Source of the DNA: JADKIH01 sp964595205
Lineage (GTDB): Bacteria > Bacteroidota > Bacteroidia > AKYH767-A > 2013-40CM-41-45
Direction: 5' to 3'
DNA length: 64,000 bases
Assembly (NCBI GenBank): GCA_964595205.1
Contig: CAZQOQ010000036.1
Coordinates: 124,001-188,000 of the forward strand
Of the stretch, positions 1 to 8,411 are shown piece by piece. Numbering within the stretch: the first letter of the stretch is position 1; the number at the start of each line of letters is the position of its first letter. Below the pieces are notes generated by a model. It saw only the letters and a program-made list of their open reading frames with translations. It was not told where the DNA came from and did not search any database. Made by a program: the position numbers and the translations under genes.

Positions 1-1068
1 AAGGGATGGAACATAACAAGCTTGATTGTGTTTTTTATTCCAATGCAAAATAATTGATGCAAAACTCCAAGAAGCTGCTACATTATCTTTTTTATCCAGC
101 AATGCAATTTTTCCCTCGGCGGTTCTTATTTTGCCGCTCTCTTTATCATAACCAATCAATTCTAATTTTAAATTAGTTTTGGAATGGCATTTTCCAACTT
201 TATAGATACCTCCAAAATTTTTTCTGTCAACCCTACCAGCCACATCATCATAACCATATTTACGAATGAAAAACTCTACACCCTTTTCTATATAAATTCC
301 ATGTGTTGGCTCTGGTGTCATTAATGTAACTACAGAGTTATTTACTAATTCGAACTTTTTGACACCAAATTGTTTCACTTCCCAACCTAAATAGTCTGGC
401 GCAGAATAACCGTTTGGTGTAATTCCTAACTCTGCCTCAAGAGTGTAACCCCCACAATTCGAGGAAATACAGGGTAAAATATTTCCTTTGGCATCTAATC
501 TTTTAGATGTTATCCAATCAAGCAGATGAATTCTTCGAAGTTCGGCAATAAGTTTCTTTCTATTATTTGATGTTTGTGGAAGCTCGATTACTTTGAATAC
601 TCCTAAATCAGAAACCGTTTTACTTTTTTCAAATTCTTTAGAAATAACTGATAAGGGTGAAGCAACATACCCTAAAACAGTTCCATTGTCTGAAACGGAC
701 ATAAATAGAAGTCTATCAGCTTGACGCTTTGTCATCAAATCCGATGGAGGGTTATCGCAACCCAATAAAAATCCTGAAAACCTAACTTCAGGATATTTAG
801 GATATAAAATAAGTTGCGAATGAGGGGCAGGATATAAATTTCCATCATCGCCAACCCATGAAAATTTAATCGTTGCTTTGAATCTCTCTCTCTTCCAATC
901 ACCCGCTGATTCAGTATTAATTTCTGATATTGGCAGAATATTTAAAATTTCAAAACTTCCGCCGAGGTAAACTTGGTTTTTAGAATTATCGTTTGGAGCA
1001 AGTTTTTTTACATAAATTTTCTGACAGCCATTATCAGAAAATAGCGACTGCAGATTTTTTAGGTTCAT
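1..1068 (-). CDS. Type II restriction endonuclease, MvaI/BcnI family (3' part beyond window)
   Basis: The reading frame starts at an ATG at 1066-1068 and stays open for 356 codons to the left edge, so the C-terminus is missing. Around residues 210-240 it carries the active-site spacing of MvaI: a Glu in the segment TLEAELG, Asp 14 residues later in SAPDYLG, then Glu and Lys at +5 and +7 (WEVKQ). This equals the E-x13-D-x4-E-x-K pattern I recall for MvaI (E36, D50, E55, K57), a monomeric MutH-like nuclease fold. MvaI cuts CCWGG and BcnI CCSGG, so a CCNGG-type target is inferred, not shown. It overlaps the methyltransferase gene by 35 bp and is the last known gene of a vsr-methyltransferase-endonuclease operon. 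The N-terminal ~200 residues are an extension relative to MvaI and may be a separate DNA-binding domain. Confidence 0.85.
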   Translation of the reverse strand, partial: MNLKNLQSLFSDNGCQKIYVKKLAPNDNSKNQVYLGGSFEILNILPISEINTESAGDWKRERFKATIKFSWVGDDGNLYPAPHSQLILYPKYPEVRFSGFLLGCDNPPSDLMTKRQADRLLFMSVSDNGTVLGYVASPLSVISKEFEKSKTVSDLGVFKVIELPQTSNNRKKLIAELRRIHLLDWITSKRLDAKGNILPCISSNCGGYTLEAELGITPNGYSAPDYLGWEVKQFGVKKFELVNNSVVTLMTPEPTHGIYIEKGVEFFIRKYGYDDVAGRVDRKNFGGIYKVGKCHSKTNLKLELIGYDKESGKIRTAEGKIALLDKKDNVAASWSFASIILHWNKKHNQACYVPSL

Positions 1069-2251
1069 TTATTAATGAAAGTTGCTTAATAATATTTTTG
1101 CCGACAGCCTGAATTAATGGAACAGTAACTGAATTTCCAAATTGTCTGTAAGCCTGATTATCTGAAACGGGAATTAAAAATGTATCAGGAAAACCCTGAA
1201 GTCTTGCACATTCTCTTGGAGTAAGTCTTCTTGGGTTCTTACCTTTCTGAGGAATTAAAATCTCAGCCCCATCTTTATAATACCGCGCACTTAATGTTCT
1301 TGATATACCATTCAAATCAGTCATACCATAACCAAATCCATTTCCTTTAGCTTTATGCTTTGCTGCATACTCTTGTAAATATTCCCAAAGCCTTTCCGTC
1401 AGAGTATATTTACTTAAAGGTTTTGGTTCAAGAATCTCTTTAATTTTTGCTATGGGCTCAGGTAGATACGGAAAGACAAAATCTGTTTTTTCACGGAAGC
1501 CCACTATAATAATTCTTTCTCTGTGTTGTGGAACAAAATGTTTTCCGTCTAAAACTTTAAAGTGAATATGATACCCAAGTTCTATAAGAGTCTCCTTAAT
1601 GATTTTAAATGTATTTCCCTTGTCATGCGAAACAAGATTTTTTACATTTTCCAACATGAAAGCAGAAGGTTTTTTATGCTTCAATATTCTTGCAATGTCA
1701 AAGAATAATGTTCCCTGTGTTTCATCGAGAAAACCATGTTTTCTTCCTAAAGCATTTTTCTTGCTTACTCCGGCAAGCGAAAAAGGCTGACAAGGAAAAC
1801 CAGCTAATAATATGTCGTGATCGGGTATTTCCTTCTCTGAAATTTGAGTGATATCACCAAATGGAACCTCTCCAAAATTTGCCTCATAAGTTTTCTGTGC
1901 GAACGTATCCCATTCAGAAGTAAATACACACTTGCCGCCAAGATTTTGATATGCCAATCTGATTCCACCAATACCAGCAAAAAGATCAATGAATCTAAAT
2001 TTTGGATTTGAATTTGGCGGAAATGGAATATCCCATTTTATCGGTAAATAAAATTGAAAATCCGGATCATCAAAAAGGTTTAATTCTTTGTGAAGGGCTG
2101 TAAGATATTTTTTTGCTTCTGGTTTAAAGAATTGCGATACTCCATTTTTATTATTCTGAAAAAAATGAGTTAAATGTGCAAGCCTCGTGTCAGTTTTTTT
2201 ATTTACATCAATTTGAAGTTTCTTCCGAATCTCTGAATACTTTATTGGCAT
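1034..2251 (-). CDS. DNA (cytosine-5)-methyltransferase of a type II R-M system
   Basis: 405 residues, a normal length for a type II m5C methyltransferase. Motif I is FIDLFAGIGGIRLA (residues ~87-100), motif IV is the catalytic GFPCQPFSLAG, motif VI is ENVKNL, motif VIII is QHRERIIIVGF, and motif X is QFGNSVTVPLI near the C-terminus. The target-recognition region between VIII and IX (about residues 260-335) sets specificity and cannot be read by eye. It transfers a methyl group from S-adenosylmethionine to C5 of cytosine and protects the host from the adjacent nuclease. The start ATG lies inside the end of the vsr gene (44-bp overlap) and its own end overlaps the nuclease start, pointing to translational coupling. 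An N-terminal ~80-residue extension precedes motif I. Confidence 0.95.
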   Translation of the reverse strand: MPIKYSEIRKKLQIDVNKKTDTRLAHLTHFFQNNKNGVSQFFKPEAKKYLTALHKELNLFDDPDFQFYLPIKWDIPFPPNSNPKFRFIDLFAGIGGIRLAYQNLGGKCVFTSEWDTFAQKTYEANFGEVPFGDITQISEKEIPDHDILLAGFPCQPFSLAGVSKKNALGRKHGFLDETQGTLFFDIARILKHKKPSAFMLENVKNLVSHDKGNTFKIIKETLIELGYHIHFKVLDGKHFVPQHRERIIIVGFREKTDFVFPYLPEPIAKIKEILEPKPLSKYTLTERLWEYLQEYAAKHKAKGNGFGYGMTDLNGISRTLSARYYKDGAEILIPQKGKNPRRLTPRECARLQGFPDTFLIPVSDNQAYRQFGNSVTVPLIQAVGKNIIKQLSLINEPKKSAVAIF

Positions 2252-2666
2252 TACTTCTTCTTTCTATTTGTTGTTCAACTTTCTTTGTGCAAGTTCGTAA
2301 ATTTTGTTTTACATCCTGACTCCAGAAGCGTAAAATTATCCACCCTTGTTTTTTTAATTCATAATTTACAAGAACATCTCTTCTTATATTCCCTTCAATC
2401 TTAGTCCACCAGAATTTTCGATTTGTCTTTATTCTATGTTTGGTTGTATTCCAATCTTTTCCGTGAAAATATTCACTATCGACAAATACAGCAATTTTAT
2501 GTCTCTTAAAAGTCAGATCAGGTTTGCCAAAAACCGATTTATCATTCTTGCGATATCTATAACCCAAAGACCAAAGTGCTTTTGCCAATGCAACTTCCAT
2601 TTTCGTGTTCGTGGAACGAATGGCTTGCATGTTTTTACGGCGTTGGGATTTGGTTAGGACATCCAC
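2208..2666 (-). CDS. vsr: Very short patch repair endonuclease (Vsr)
   Basis: Nicks DNA 5' of the T in T:G mismatches left by deamination of 5-methylcytosine, limiting mutation at sites methylated by the neighbouring enzyme. 152 residues. The start DVLTKSQRRKNMQAIRS and the segment FGKPDLTF (catalytic Asp) match the family, as does the FWWTKIEGNIRRD helix and the final IILRFW strand. The FVD-GCFWH-GC core of classical Vsr is replaced by FVDSEYFHGKDW, and the protein has only one cysteine (near the C-terminus), so the structural zinc of the E. coli enzyme is probably absent. The start is GTG (2664-2666); an ATG 12 codons downstream would cut into the conserved N-terminus. First gene of the operon. 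Confidence 0.9.
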   Translation of the reverse strand: MDVLTKSQRRKNMQAIRSTNTKMEVALAKALWSLGYRYRKNDKSVFGKPDLTFKRHKIAVFVDSEYFHGKDWNTTKHRIKTNRKFWWTKIEGNIRRDVLVNYELKKQGWIILRFWSQDVKQNLRTCTKKVEQQIERRSNANKVFRDSEETSN

Positions 2667-2704
2667 ACCTCAAAAATAATTATTCACACAACAAAGAGAA
2701 GGCA

Positions 2705-2738
2705 AGTGTCCAGTTTATTACTAAAAAAACTGGACACT
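2705..2738. repeat. 12-bp inverted repeat upstream of vsr
   Basis: Arms AGTGTCCAGTTT (2705-2716) and AAACTGGACACT (2727-2738) are perfect complements around a 10-nt AT-rich loop. It sits 39 bp upstream of the vsr start. There is no T-run after the stem on the minus strand, so a terminator is unlikely; an operator of the R-M operon or an insertion-sequence end footprint are both possible. The rest of the interval up to the tRNA shows nothing else recognisable. Confidence 0.6.
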
Positions 2739-2868
2739 ATTTAGCAACAATATTCTACTACATTAATCCTTCAAAATCCTAATGGAGTTTTATTAACTTG
2801 ACGAACCAGGGCCAAATAGTTTTTATGTGTCAGTGTCAGAAACAGTGTGAGTGAACAGTCAAAAAAAG

Positions 2869-2955
2869 CGGAGAGAGTGGGATTCGAACCCACGATACGG
2901 TTTCCCGTATACAAACTTTCCAGGCTTGCTCCTTAAACCACTCGGACATCTCTCC
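2869..2955 (-). tRNA. tRNA-Ser (anticodon GGA)
   Basis: The acceptor arms GGAGAGA and TCTCTCC pair perfectly, with G as discriminator. The D-arm region reads TCCGAGTGGTTTAAGGA, the anticodon loop CTGGAAA (anticodon GGA at 2919-2921) sits on a CAAGC/GTTTG stem, a long class II variable arm follows, and the T-arm is GTGGGTTCGAATCCCAC. The 3' CCA is not encoded. A run of T follows the gene. It reads UCC/UCU codons. Confidence 0.97.
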
Positions 2956-2966
2956 AAAAAGGAGCG

Positions 2967-2996
2967 CAAAGATAGAAAAGTTACGGCCTCCCGCAA
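2967..2996 (-). promoter_or_regulatory. Bacteroidota-type promoter of tRNA-Ser
   Basis: On the minus strand TTG (2996-2994) is followed after exactly 19 nt by TATCTTTG (2974-2967), the TTG-N19-TAnnTTTG consensus used by the Bacteroidota housekeeping sigma factor. The tRNA 5' end is 12 nt downstream. Confidence 0.85.
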
Positions 2997-3077
2997 TTTT
3001 TACATTTTTAACGCTTTTTTCACAGCCCGCTTTTCAAAAAAATCTCTATTTTTATTCCACACTTCAATCTCATCACT

Positions 3078-5603
3078 ATGAAATACATTTTTACCCTCCT
3101 CCTGTTTGTTATGCAGCTTTCTGTCCGGGCACAGACAATTATAACTGTCGGTAACGGAACTGCTCAGTCGCTCTATGGGCCCATTTATATTTTCAATAGC
3201 ACTTCTCCCAATACCCATAGCTGGAACCTCTCCATTTATGATCAGGCTGAAATCTCCCTCGCCGGTGGTTATGCCGGAAATTTGACCGGCATCAGCTGGT
3301 ATAAAACCGACACCGGCGCCTATGCTACTCCTGATGGAAGCTTTGAAATTTATATTAAAAACACCACGCTGAATGATTTTGCTACCGCTGCCGATTTTAA
3401 TGTGGAAGTTATAGGAGCCACATTGGTATATAGCAGCAATACTCAAACTATTCCTAAGAGCATCGGCTGGCTCGACTTCCCTTTCAATACCCCTTTTCAC
3501 TGGAACGGCACCGACAACATCATGATTCTTACGCGCTGGGTTCGCATAGGAAACGGCACGGATGAAATAAACTGGCAATCCACCGCCACCAGTCCGCTCA
3601 TACGCACATCACATTCATTCAACTTAAGCGCTACAATGGGCTCTCTGTACACAACTGCAAATCGACCCAATATAAAACTGCAGATTGCCCCGCAGGCCGC
3701 ACTCGATGCAGGAGTCTTATCTCTCGATTCCATTCGGGGAAGATGCGCGGGGACTTTCGACGTTTATGCAACAATTAAAAATTTCGGAATTGACACAATT
3801 ACTTCCGTTCAGGTCGACTGGCAAATCGACGGTGTTACCCAGACTCCATATTCATATGCTGGAAACCTGCCTGCCAATTCTACCGCACAGGTTTTACTCG
3901 GCAGTACAACCCTTTCGGTCGGTGTGCCTCATTCCTATTCTGCATGGACATCCAATCCGAATGGCGCACTCGATTCCATTTCGTCCAACGACACATCTTA
4001 TATACAAAACTTATTGCCTGGCATGAGTGGGCTGTATACAATCGGAACTTCAGGTGCGGACTTTACCTCCTTCAACTCGGCTGTGACTGCATTACAAAAT
4101 AACGGCGTTTGCGGCCCGGTCGAATTCTCCGTAAGTCCCGGCGTTTATACGGAACGCGTTATCATCAACGAAATACCAAGTGCATCATCTGTCAACGACA
4201 TCGTTTTCCATTCCAGCACTAACGATAGCGCAAGCGTTACCCTCGAATGGCCCTCTTCGGCTGTGACAGACAGCAACTACACTCTCTTATTGAAAGGCGC
4301 AAAGTACATCACATTTCAATACCTGACTTTCTCGCGTACCGGTACCGATGCGAATTGTACTGTTGTCGAAATGTCGAATGGCTCCGGTGATATCGTTTTT
4401 CTCAATAACAGGTTCATTGGCCCTACCAACATGACAACAGCAAATACTTCCGGAACTCAATCGGGAATCTATAATGACGGGACCAGCGAATGGAACAATG
4501 TCGTTATACACAACAATTATTTCTCCGGTAATTCGAATGGCCTGTGGTTAAACGGATTCCTGAATGACTATACTACGAATTTAATCGTCGGTGAAAACAT
4601 CTTCGAAACCTATTATGTCGGGGCTTTCATCCTTTACCAGGATGCGCCGATAATCAATAAAAATATATGCATACGGAATAACACAGGGGCAACTATTGAT
4701 TATTTTGCCATCAGTCTGCGATATGTCAGCGGTGCCTTCCAGGTAAATAAAAACAAGATCACATCCTATCTCGGTTCGTATGGCATTCGCTTCAGAAGCT
4801 GCATAGATACTTCAATTGTTCGCGGACGATGTGAAAATAACTTCGTCCAGGTTGGCGGCACAGCCACAGGCCGGGGCATCAGCGTCGAAGACGGAAGCGC
4901 CGGCATCGATATTTTTCATAACAGTATAAATTATACCGGCACCAGTCCGGCGTCTGGTCGCGCATTCTTTGTCGATGGAGCCGCCACTTCTGATTTACGG
5001 ATACTCAACAATATTTTTTCCAACAGCGGAAGCGGATATGCAAGCTATGTTTCTGCCAACGCCACAGCCGCAATTATTCTGAGCGATAATAATTGCTACT
5101 ATACAACCGGAAGCACGCTCGCGTTTTTCGGCTCGGATCAGCCTGCACTTGCCAACCTGCAGTCTGCGTCATTCCAGGATGCACACTCTGTAAACACCAA
5201 TCCAAACTACACTTCCACTTACGACCTGCACATCCCATCCGGACCACTCGGAGATTTAGGGTCGTCTGTTGCCGCAGTTGCCGACGACATAGACGGCGAA
5301 CCAAGGGAGCTGATACACCCCGATATCGGTGCCGATGAGTTTACCATCGTGGGCATAAACGTAATCGACGATCAAACTTCGATACAGGTTTATCCGAATC
5401 CTGCTAATGATCGATTGATGATTCAGACGAATGCACCGGAAATTAAGTTTTCAATCATCGATGTTTCCGGACGGATTGTTTCTGATCATACGCTGCGTAA
5501 TTCCCTGAACGTAATCGATGTTTCAGATTTGTCTCAGGGATTTTATCTCGTGAGAATGACCTGGAATGAAAAAGAGCGCGTAGAGAGACTTGTTATCAGG
5601 TAA
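3078..5603 (+). CDS. Secreted right-handed beta-helix protein with T9SS type A sorting domain
   Basis: 841 residues. Signal peptide MKYIFTLLLFVMQLSVRAQ. Residues ~20-210 form a beta-rich head with repeated SWNLS/GDNIMILTRW-like strands. Then comes an Ig/CARDB-like stretch (~220-315), followed by a long segment (~320-740) rich in N, S, G with NNYFSGNS, ENIFETYYVG and NNIFSNSGSG turns, typical of parallel beta-helix (pectate-lyase-like) folds. The C-terminal ~75 residues (VYPNPANDRL...VIDVSDLSQGFYLVRM) are a type A T9SS sorting tail, so the mature protein should be exported through T9SS and attached to the cell surface. A carbohydrate target is inferred from the fold only; no catalytic motif is recognised. 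It is a single gene with its own leader, converging on the next gene with a 3-bp gap. Confidence 0.85.
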   Translation: MKYIFTLLLFVMQLSVRAQTIITVGNGTAQSLYGPIYIFNSTSPNTHSWNLSIYDQAEISLAGGYAGNLTGISWYKTDTGAYATPDGSFEIYIKNTTLNDFATAADFNVEVIGATLVYSSNTQTIPKSIGWLDFPFNTPFHWNGTDNIMILTRWVRIGNGTDEINWQSTATSPLIRTSHSFNLSATMGSLYTTANRPNIKLQIAPQAALDAGVLSLDSIRGRCAGTFDVYATIKNFGIDTITSVQVDWQIDGVTQTPYSYAGNLPANSTAQVLLGSTTLSVGVPHSYSAWTSNPNGALDSISSNDTSYIQNLLPGMSGLYTIGTSGADFTSFNSAVTALQNNGVCGPVEFSVSPGVYTERVIINEIPSASSVNDIVFHSSTNDSASVTLEWPSSAVTDSNYTLLLKGAKYITFQYLTFSRTGTDANCTVVEMSNGSGDIVFLNNRFIGPTNMTTANTSGTQSGIYNDGTSEWNNVVIHNNYFSGNSNGLWLNGFLNDYTTNLIVGENIFETYYVGAFILYQDAPIINKNICIRNNTGATIDYFAISLRYVSGAFQVNKNKITSYLGSYGIRFRSCIDTSIVRGRCENNFVQVGGTATGRGISVEDGSAGIDIFHNSINYTGTSPASGRAFFVDGAATSDLRILNNIFSNSGSGYASYVSANATAAIILSDNNCYYTTGSTLAFFGSDQPALANLQSASFQDAHSVNTNPNYTSTYDLHIPSGPLGDLGSSVAAVADDIDGEPRELIHPDIGADEFTIVGINVIDDQTSIQVYPNPANDRLMIQTNAPEIKFSIIDVSGRIVSDHTLRNSLNVIDVSDLSQGFYLVRMTWNEKERVERLVIR

Positions 5604-5606
5604 TGT

Positions 5607-6413
5607 CTATACGACACCCTGCATTTTTATCCTGTCGATGCCCCACCAGCCATACTGGTTGACGAGTCCCATCGCTCCTGTTCCTGAGAGGAAATGATAT
5701 TTATTATTTCCGGGAGGCAGCGTTGCGATTTTATATTCGAAGATTAATTCAGCGGTTGTATCGTCATTTTCGACGGATACATCTTTAATTTGGAACTCTT
5801 CGACGCGTATCTCATCGAAAGCGTCACGGAAGAGGTTGATTCTTCTTCGAAGGTTTTCCAATTCAACTTCCTTTATGTCGTCGCTCTCGCTTGCAAGGTA
5901 ATGATCCATCGATTTGCTTTCTTTTTTTTCCAGGTCGTTGATGAACTCTTTGGCCTGTTTACAGATATCATATTTGTGATTCGGATAAAATTCTTCATAG
6001 ATGAAACAAAGGATCATATTTTCGGGCATGTTGCTTTCCGTTTCCTCCTTTACCAATTCTTCGGTGATGAAACGGTACATCTCCCTGTCCTCTACACCCG
6101 CCACGCTGTTGATGACAACGTTTTTCGATTTCAGAATATCCATGAGCCGGATCAGCTCTTCAGAAATATTCTTGTCGGGAATTTCATTTACTTTTTTGAA
6201 AACCGGATTTCCCAGTAATTCCGCAATGGTGACTTTCTCATTTTTCATCACGGCACGTTCGAATTTCAGGATGTTGTTGAGCCAGATATTTTCCACTGCC
6301 GGGTTCATGTTTTCCGTTTCCTTTATATCAACGCCAAACTCTGCTTTGATTTTAAGTCGGGTCAATTCGTTCTCATGACGAAGCATTTCGTTGTAGTTTG
6401 TTTTTTGTTCCAT
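5607..6413 (-). CDS. Conserved hypothetical cytoplasmic protein
   Basis: 268 residues beginning at an ATG, with no signal peptide and no membrane segment. The sequence is strongly charged and helical through residue ~205 (runs such as KKESKSMDHYLASESDD), then changes to a beta-strand-rich tail (TTAELIFEYKIATLPPG) ending in LVNQYGWWGIDRIKMQGV, which resembles the closing strand of NTF2/SnoaL-like cones. I do not recognise a family. It stands alone between two oppositely oriented surface-protein genes. Confidence 0.7.
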   Translation of the reverse strand: MEQKTNYNEMLRHENELTRLKIKAEFGVDIKETENMNPAVENIWLNNILKFERAVMKNEKVTIAELLGNPVFKKVNEIPDKNISEELIRLMDILKSKNVVINSVAGVEDREMYRFITEELVKEETESNMPENMILCFIYEEFYPNHKYDICKQAKEFINDLEKKESKSMDHYLASESDDIKEVELENLRRRINLFRDAFDEIRVEEFQIKDVSVENDDTTAELIFEYKIATLPPGNNKYHFLSGTGAMGLVNQYGWWGIDRIKMQGVV

Positions 6414-6601
6414 GATAATTTAATTTACCGGTTTTAGATTTTATGATGCAAGATCGTATGACTTCGTACATAAAGACAACCATTATATGAAGGAAAAAAT
6501 ATTAGACATAACAATGATCGGCGATCTCTGATACAGGGGCTTCCCGGGAGCGCGGATGAATATTTAAATTTCTAAGCACAAAGGTTACACAGGACAAAAT
6601 G

Positions 6602-6632
6602 AAAAAGGGCCACGATTCAATCGCAGCCCTTT
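6602..6632 (-). terminator. Rho-independent terminator after the 453-aa secreted protein gene
   Basis: On the minus strand AAAGGGC pairs with GCCCTTT, an inner CGATT/AATCG stem extends the hairpin, and the right arm runs into a T-tract. It lies 24 bp after the stop at 6656. The rest of 6414-6655 shows nothing further. Confidence 0.75.
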
Positions 6633-6655
6633 CGATGAGAATTTCTAAAAGCTAA

Positions 6656-8017
6656 TTAATCCTTTGAAAATCCCTTCGTATATTTTAATCCGCCACTCGT
6701 AATCCTGTAGTAATAATTTCCGGAAGACAGGGAAGAAACATTAATATCAAGCATGCTTTCCACCACATTCTTCTGATCTTTCACCACTAATTTTCCTGTG
6801 GCATCGTAAATTTCCACATATGCTTTGCCAGAAGAATTCTTCGTCAGGTTCACATGCAACACATCATTCGCCGGATTCGGATAAGCAAAGGAAACCTGTG
6901 AGGCGTTTTTAGTGTTGGCAATGCCTGCGGCGATTTCTGATTTCAATGCCAGGTGATCGATGTATAATGTGCTTCCGACAGAGTTCTGGTCATAAGGCCA
7001 TTTCGAAGAAGTGATATCTATTCGCATTGTATCCGGCGTCGACCATGCTGAAATTGGAATTTCAAAATATGTGTATTGCGAAACAGGAGGAAGGTTCCTG
7101 CCGGTTCCCCAGACATTGACCATGTTATTCGTTAATGAAATACTTATTGACCCTGAATCAGTACCACTTGTAATAAATTTGTAATAGCCAATTAGCGTAT
7201 CAACAGTGGAAGTAAAAGGGAATCCACCCACGGCAGGACCATTTTGTGTCATGTGACCTGTTGTCATTCCCGATGTTCCAATATTTCCATTACCATAATC
7301 CACAGTCGTAAGGCTCACTGCATAAGTACCATCATAACTGTCAGTCGTGCGGGCAAATCCTTCACCGTACGTTTCCCATCCATTGATTGCATCATTGGAA
7401 TTAGTAGTCCAGTTTTCGAAGTTGCCGTTATCTACCGGCGTGCTTGTTCCCGTAAAAGAAATGGCATCAAGTTCCATCCAGCTTCCGCCTGTGACACCAA
7501 CGTTATCAATAAGATTTGACGATGTAGCCGCAATGATCACCGAATCAGGAATCATTGCAAGAGTAAGCGGGAATGAAAATGAAGTAAAGGTGTTTTGCGT
7601 GCCATGAATTTTGAAAACATCGCTGCTGATGATGCTGCCATTTTTCTTGAACATGATTAATATCAGCGCGCTGTCGTTTCCGGTAACTCCATACCTGTAA
7701 AATCCTGATATGGCCGTGGCCTGCTCGGCAAATGGAATTCCTCCCATTCCCTGCATCGGGTCGCCATTGGCAATATATGCCTGTGCCGTATCGCCGTTGT
7801 TTACCAGCGTCTCCATTCTCACGGCATAACCGGATGTTCCGTTCACACGTGTGATCGGCGTAAGACCAAGGCTTACAGATTCGTGATTGCCGGTTTGAAA
7901 TCCTGTGGGTTCGTCATATGCAGTTGAACTCCATCCTTCGAATGAACTGTTTGGAATTTGTCCGTAAATGGTTCCGAGGATAAAACAAAATGATAAGATG
8001 AGTAATAGTTTTTTCAT
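6656..8017 (-). CDS. Secreted protein with two jelly-roll-like (PCMD-type) repeats and T9SS type A tail
   Basis: 453 residues. Signal peptide MKKLLLILSFCFILGTIYG. Two halves each start with a related motif (NSSFEGW at residue ~23, NGNFENW at ~197) and end with an aromatic beta-strand containing WMELDAISF or LYIDHLALK, so the protein is an internal duplication of a ~170-residue beta-sandwich like the PCMD / carbohydrate-binding folds in Bacteroidota surface proteins. The last ~75 residues (FAYPNPANDVLHV...INVSSLSSGNYYY) are a T9SS type A sorting domain. Ligand unknown; carbohydrate binding is inference. Monocistronic, with a hairpin terminator downstream. Confidence 0.8.
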   Translation of the reverse strand: MKKLLLILSFCFILGTIYGQIPNSSFEGWSSTAYDEPTGFQTGNHESVSLGLTPITRVNGTSGYAVRMETLVNNGDTAQAYIANGDPMQGMGGIPFAEQATAISGFYRYGVTGNDSALILIMFKKNGSIISSDVFKIHGTQNTFTSFSFPLTLAMIPDSVIIAATSSNLIDNVGVTGGSWMELDAISFTGTSTPVDNGNFENWTTNSNDAINGWETYGEGFARTTDSYDGTYAVSLTTVDYGNGNIGTSGMTTGHMTQNGPAVGGFPFTSTVDTLIGYYKFITSGTDSGSISISLTNNMVNVWGTGRNLPPVSQYTYFEIPISAWSTPDTMRIDITSSKWPYDQNSVGSTLYIDHLALKSEIAAGIANTKNASQVSFAYPNPANDVLHVNLTKNSSGKAYVEIYDATGKLVVKDQKNVVESMLDINVSSLSSGNYYYRITSGGLKYTKGFSKD

Positions 8018-8411
8018 TTTTATAAATATATTTAAGATTTATGTTTGTGTGCGTATCAAAATGAAACGGCAGTATAAAATAAAGGTTAGAATGCCGGAGG
8101 CGACGACTAAAATCCGCACTGTAAGATTTGGCATAGATTAATCAGAAATTTTTTCACAGAAAGGGATTTTTTTCTTTAAATCAAATTCCTGCCGTCATTC
8201 GGTTATTTATTAAGCTGAAAGATTTTAAGCATAAAACTATTTTTTTTATGAAATAATTTAATGTTGAATCCGGCAATGAAATTATAATCCAAAGCCGCTG
8301 GGCATTATCATTTATTTTTAAATTTTCCGGCATAAGAAATTTTATCCATCTTCTTACAAATGAAAACTAATATATAAGAGCGACGTTAAATTATCCATCC
8401 TTGTTATCATA
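8018..8411. other. Divergent intergenic region, no gene seen
   Basis: 394 bp of AT-rich sequence between two divergently transcribed surface-protein genes. No ORF of note, tRNA or convincing TAnnTTTG box was found; it must hold both promoters. Confidence 0.5.

Noticed and set aside
2851..3081. A 76-codon plus-strand open frame
   Set aside because: It reads across the tRNA-Ser gene on the opposite strand; the tRNA is certain.
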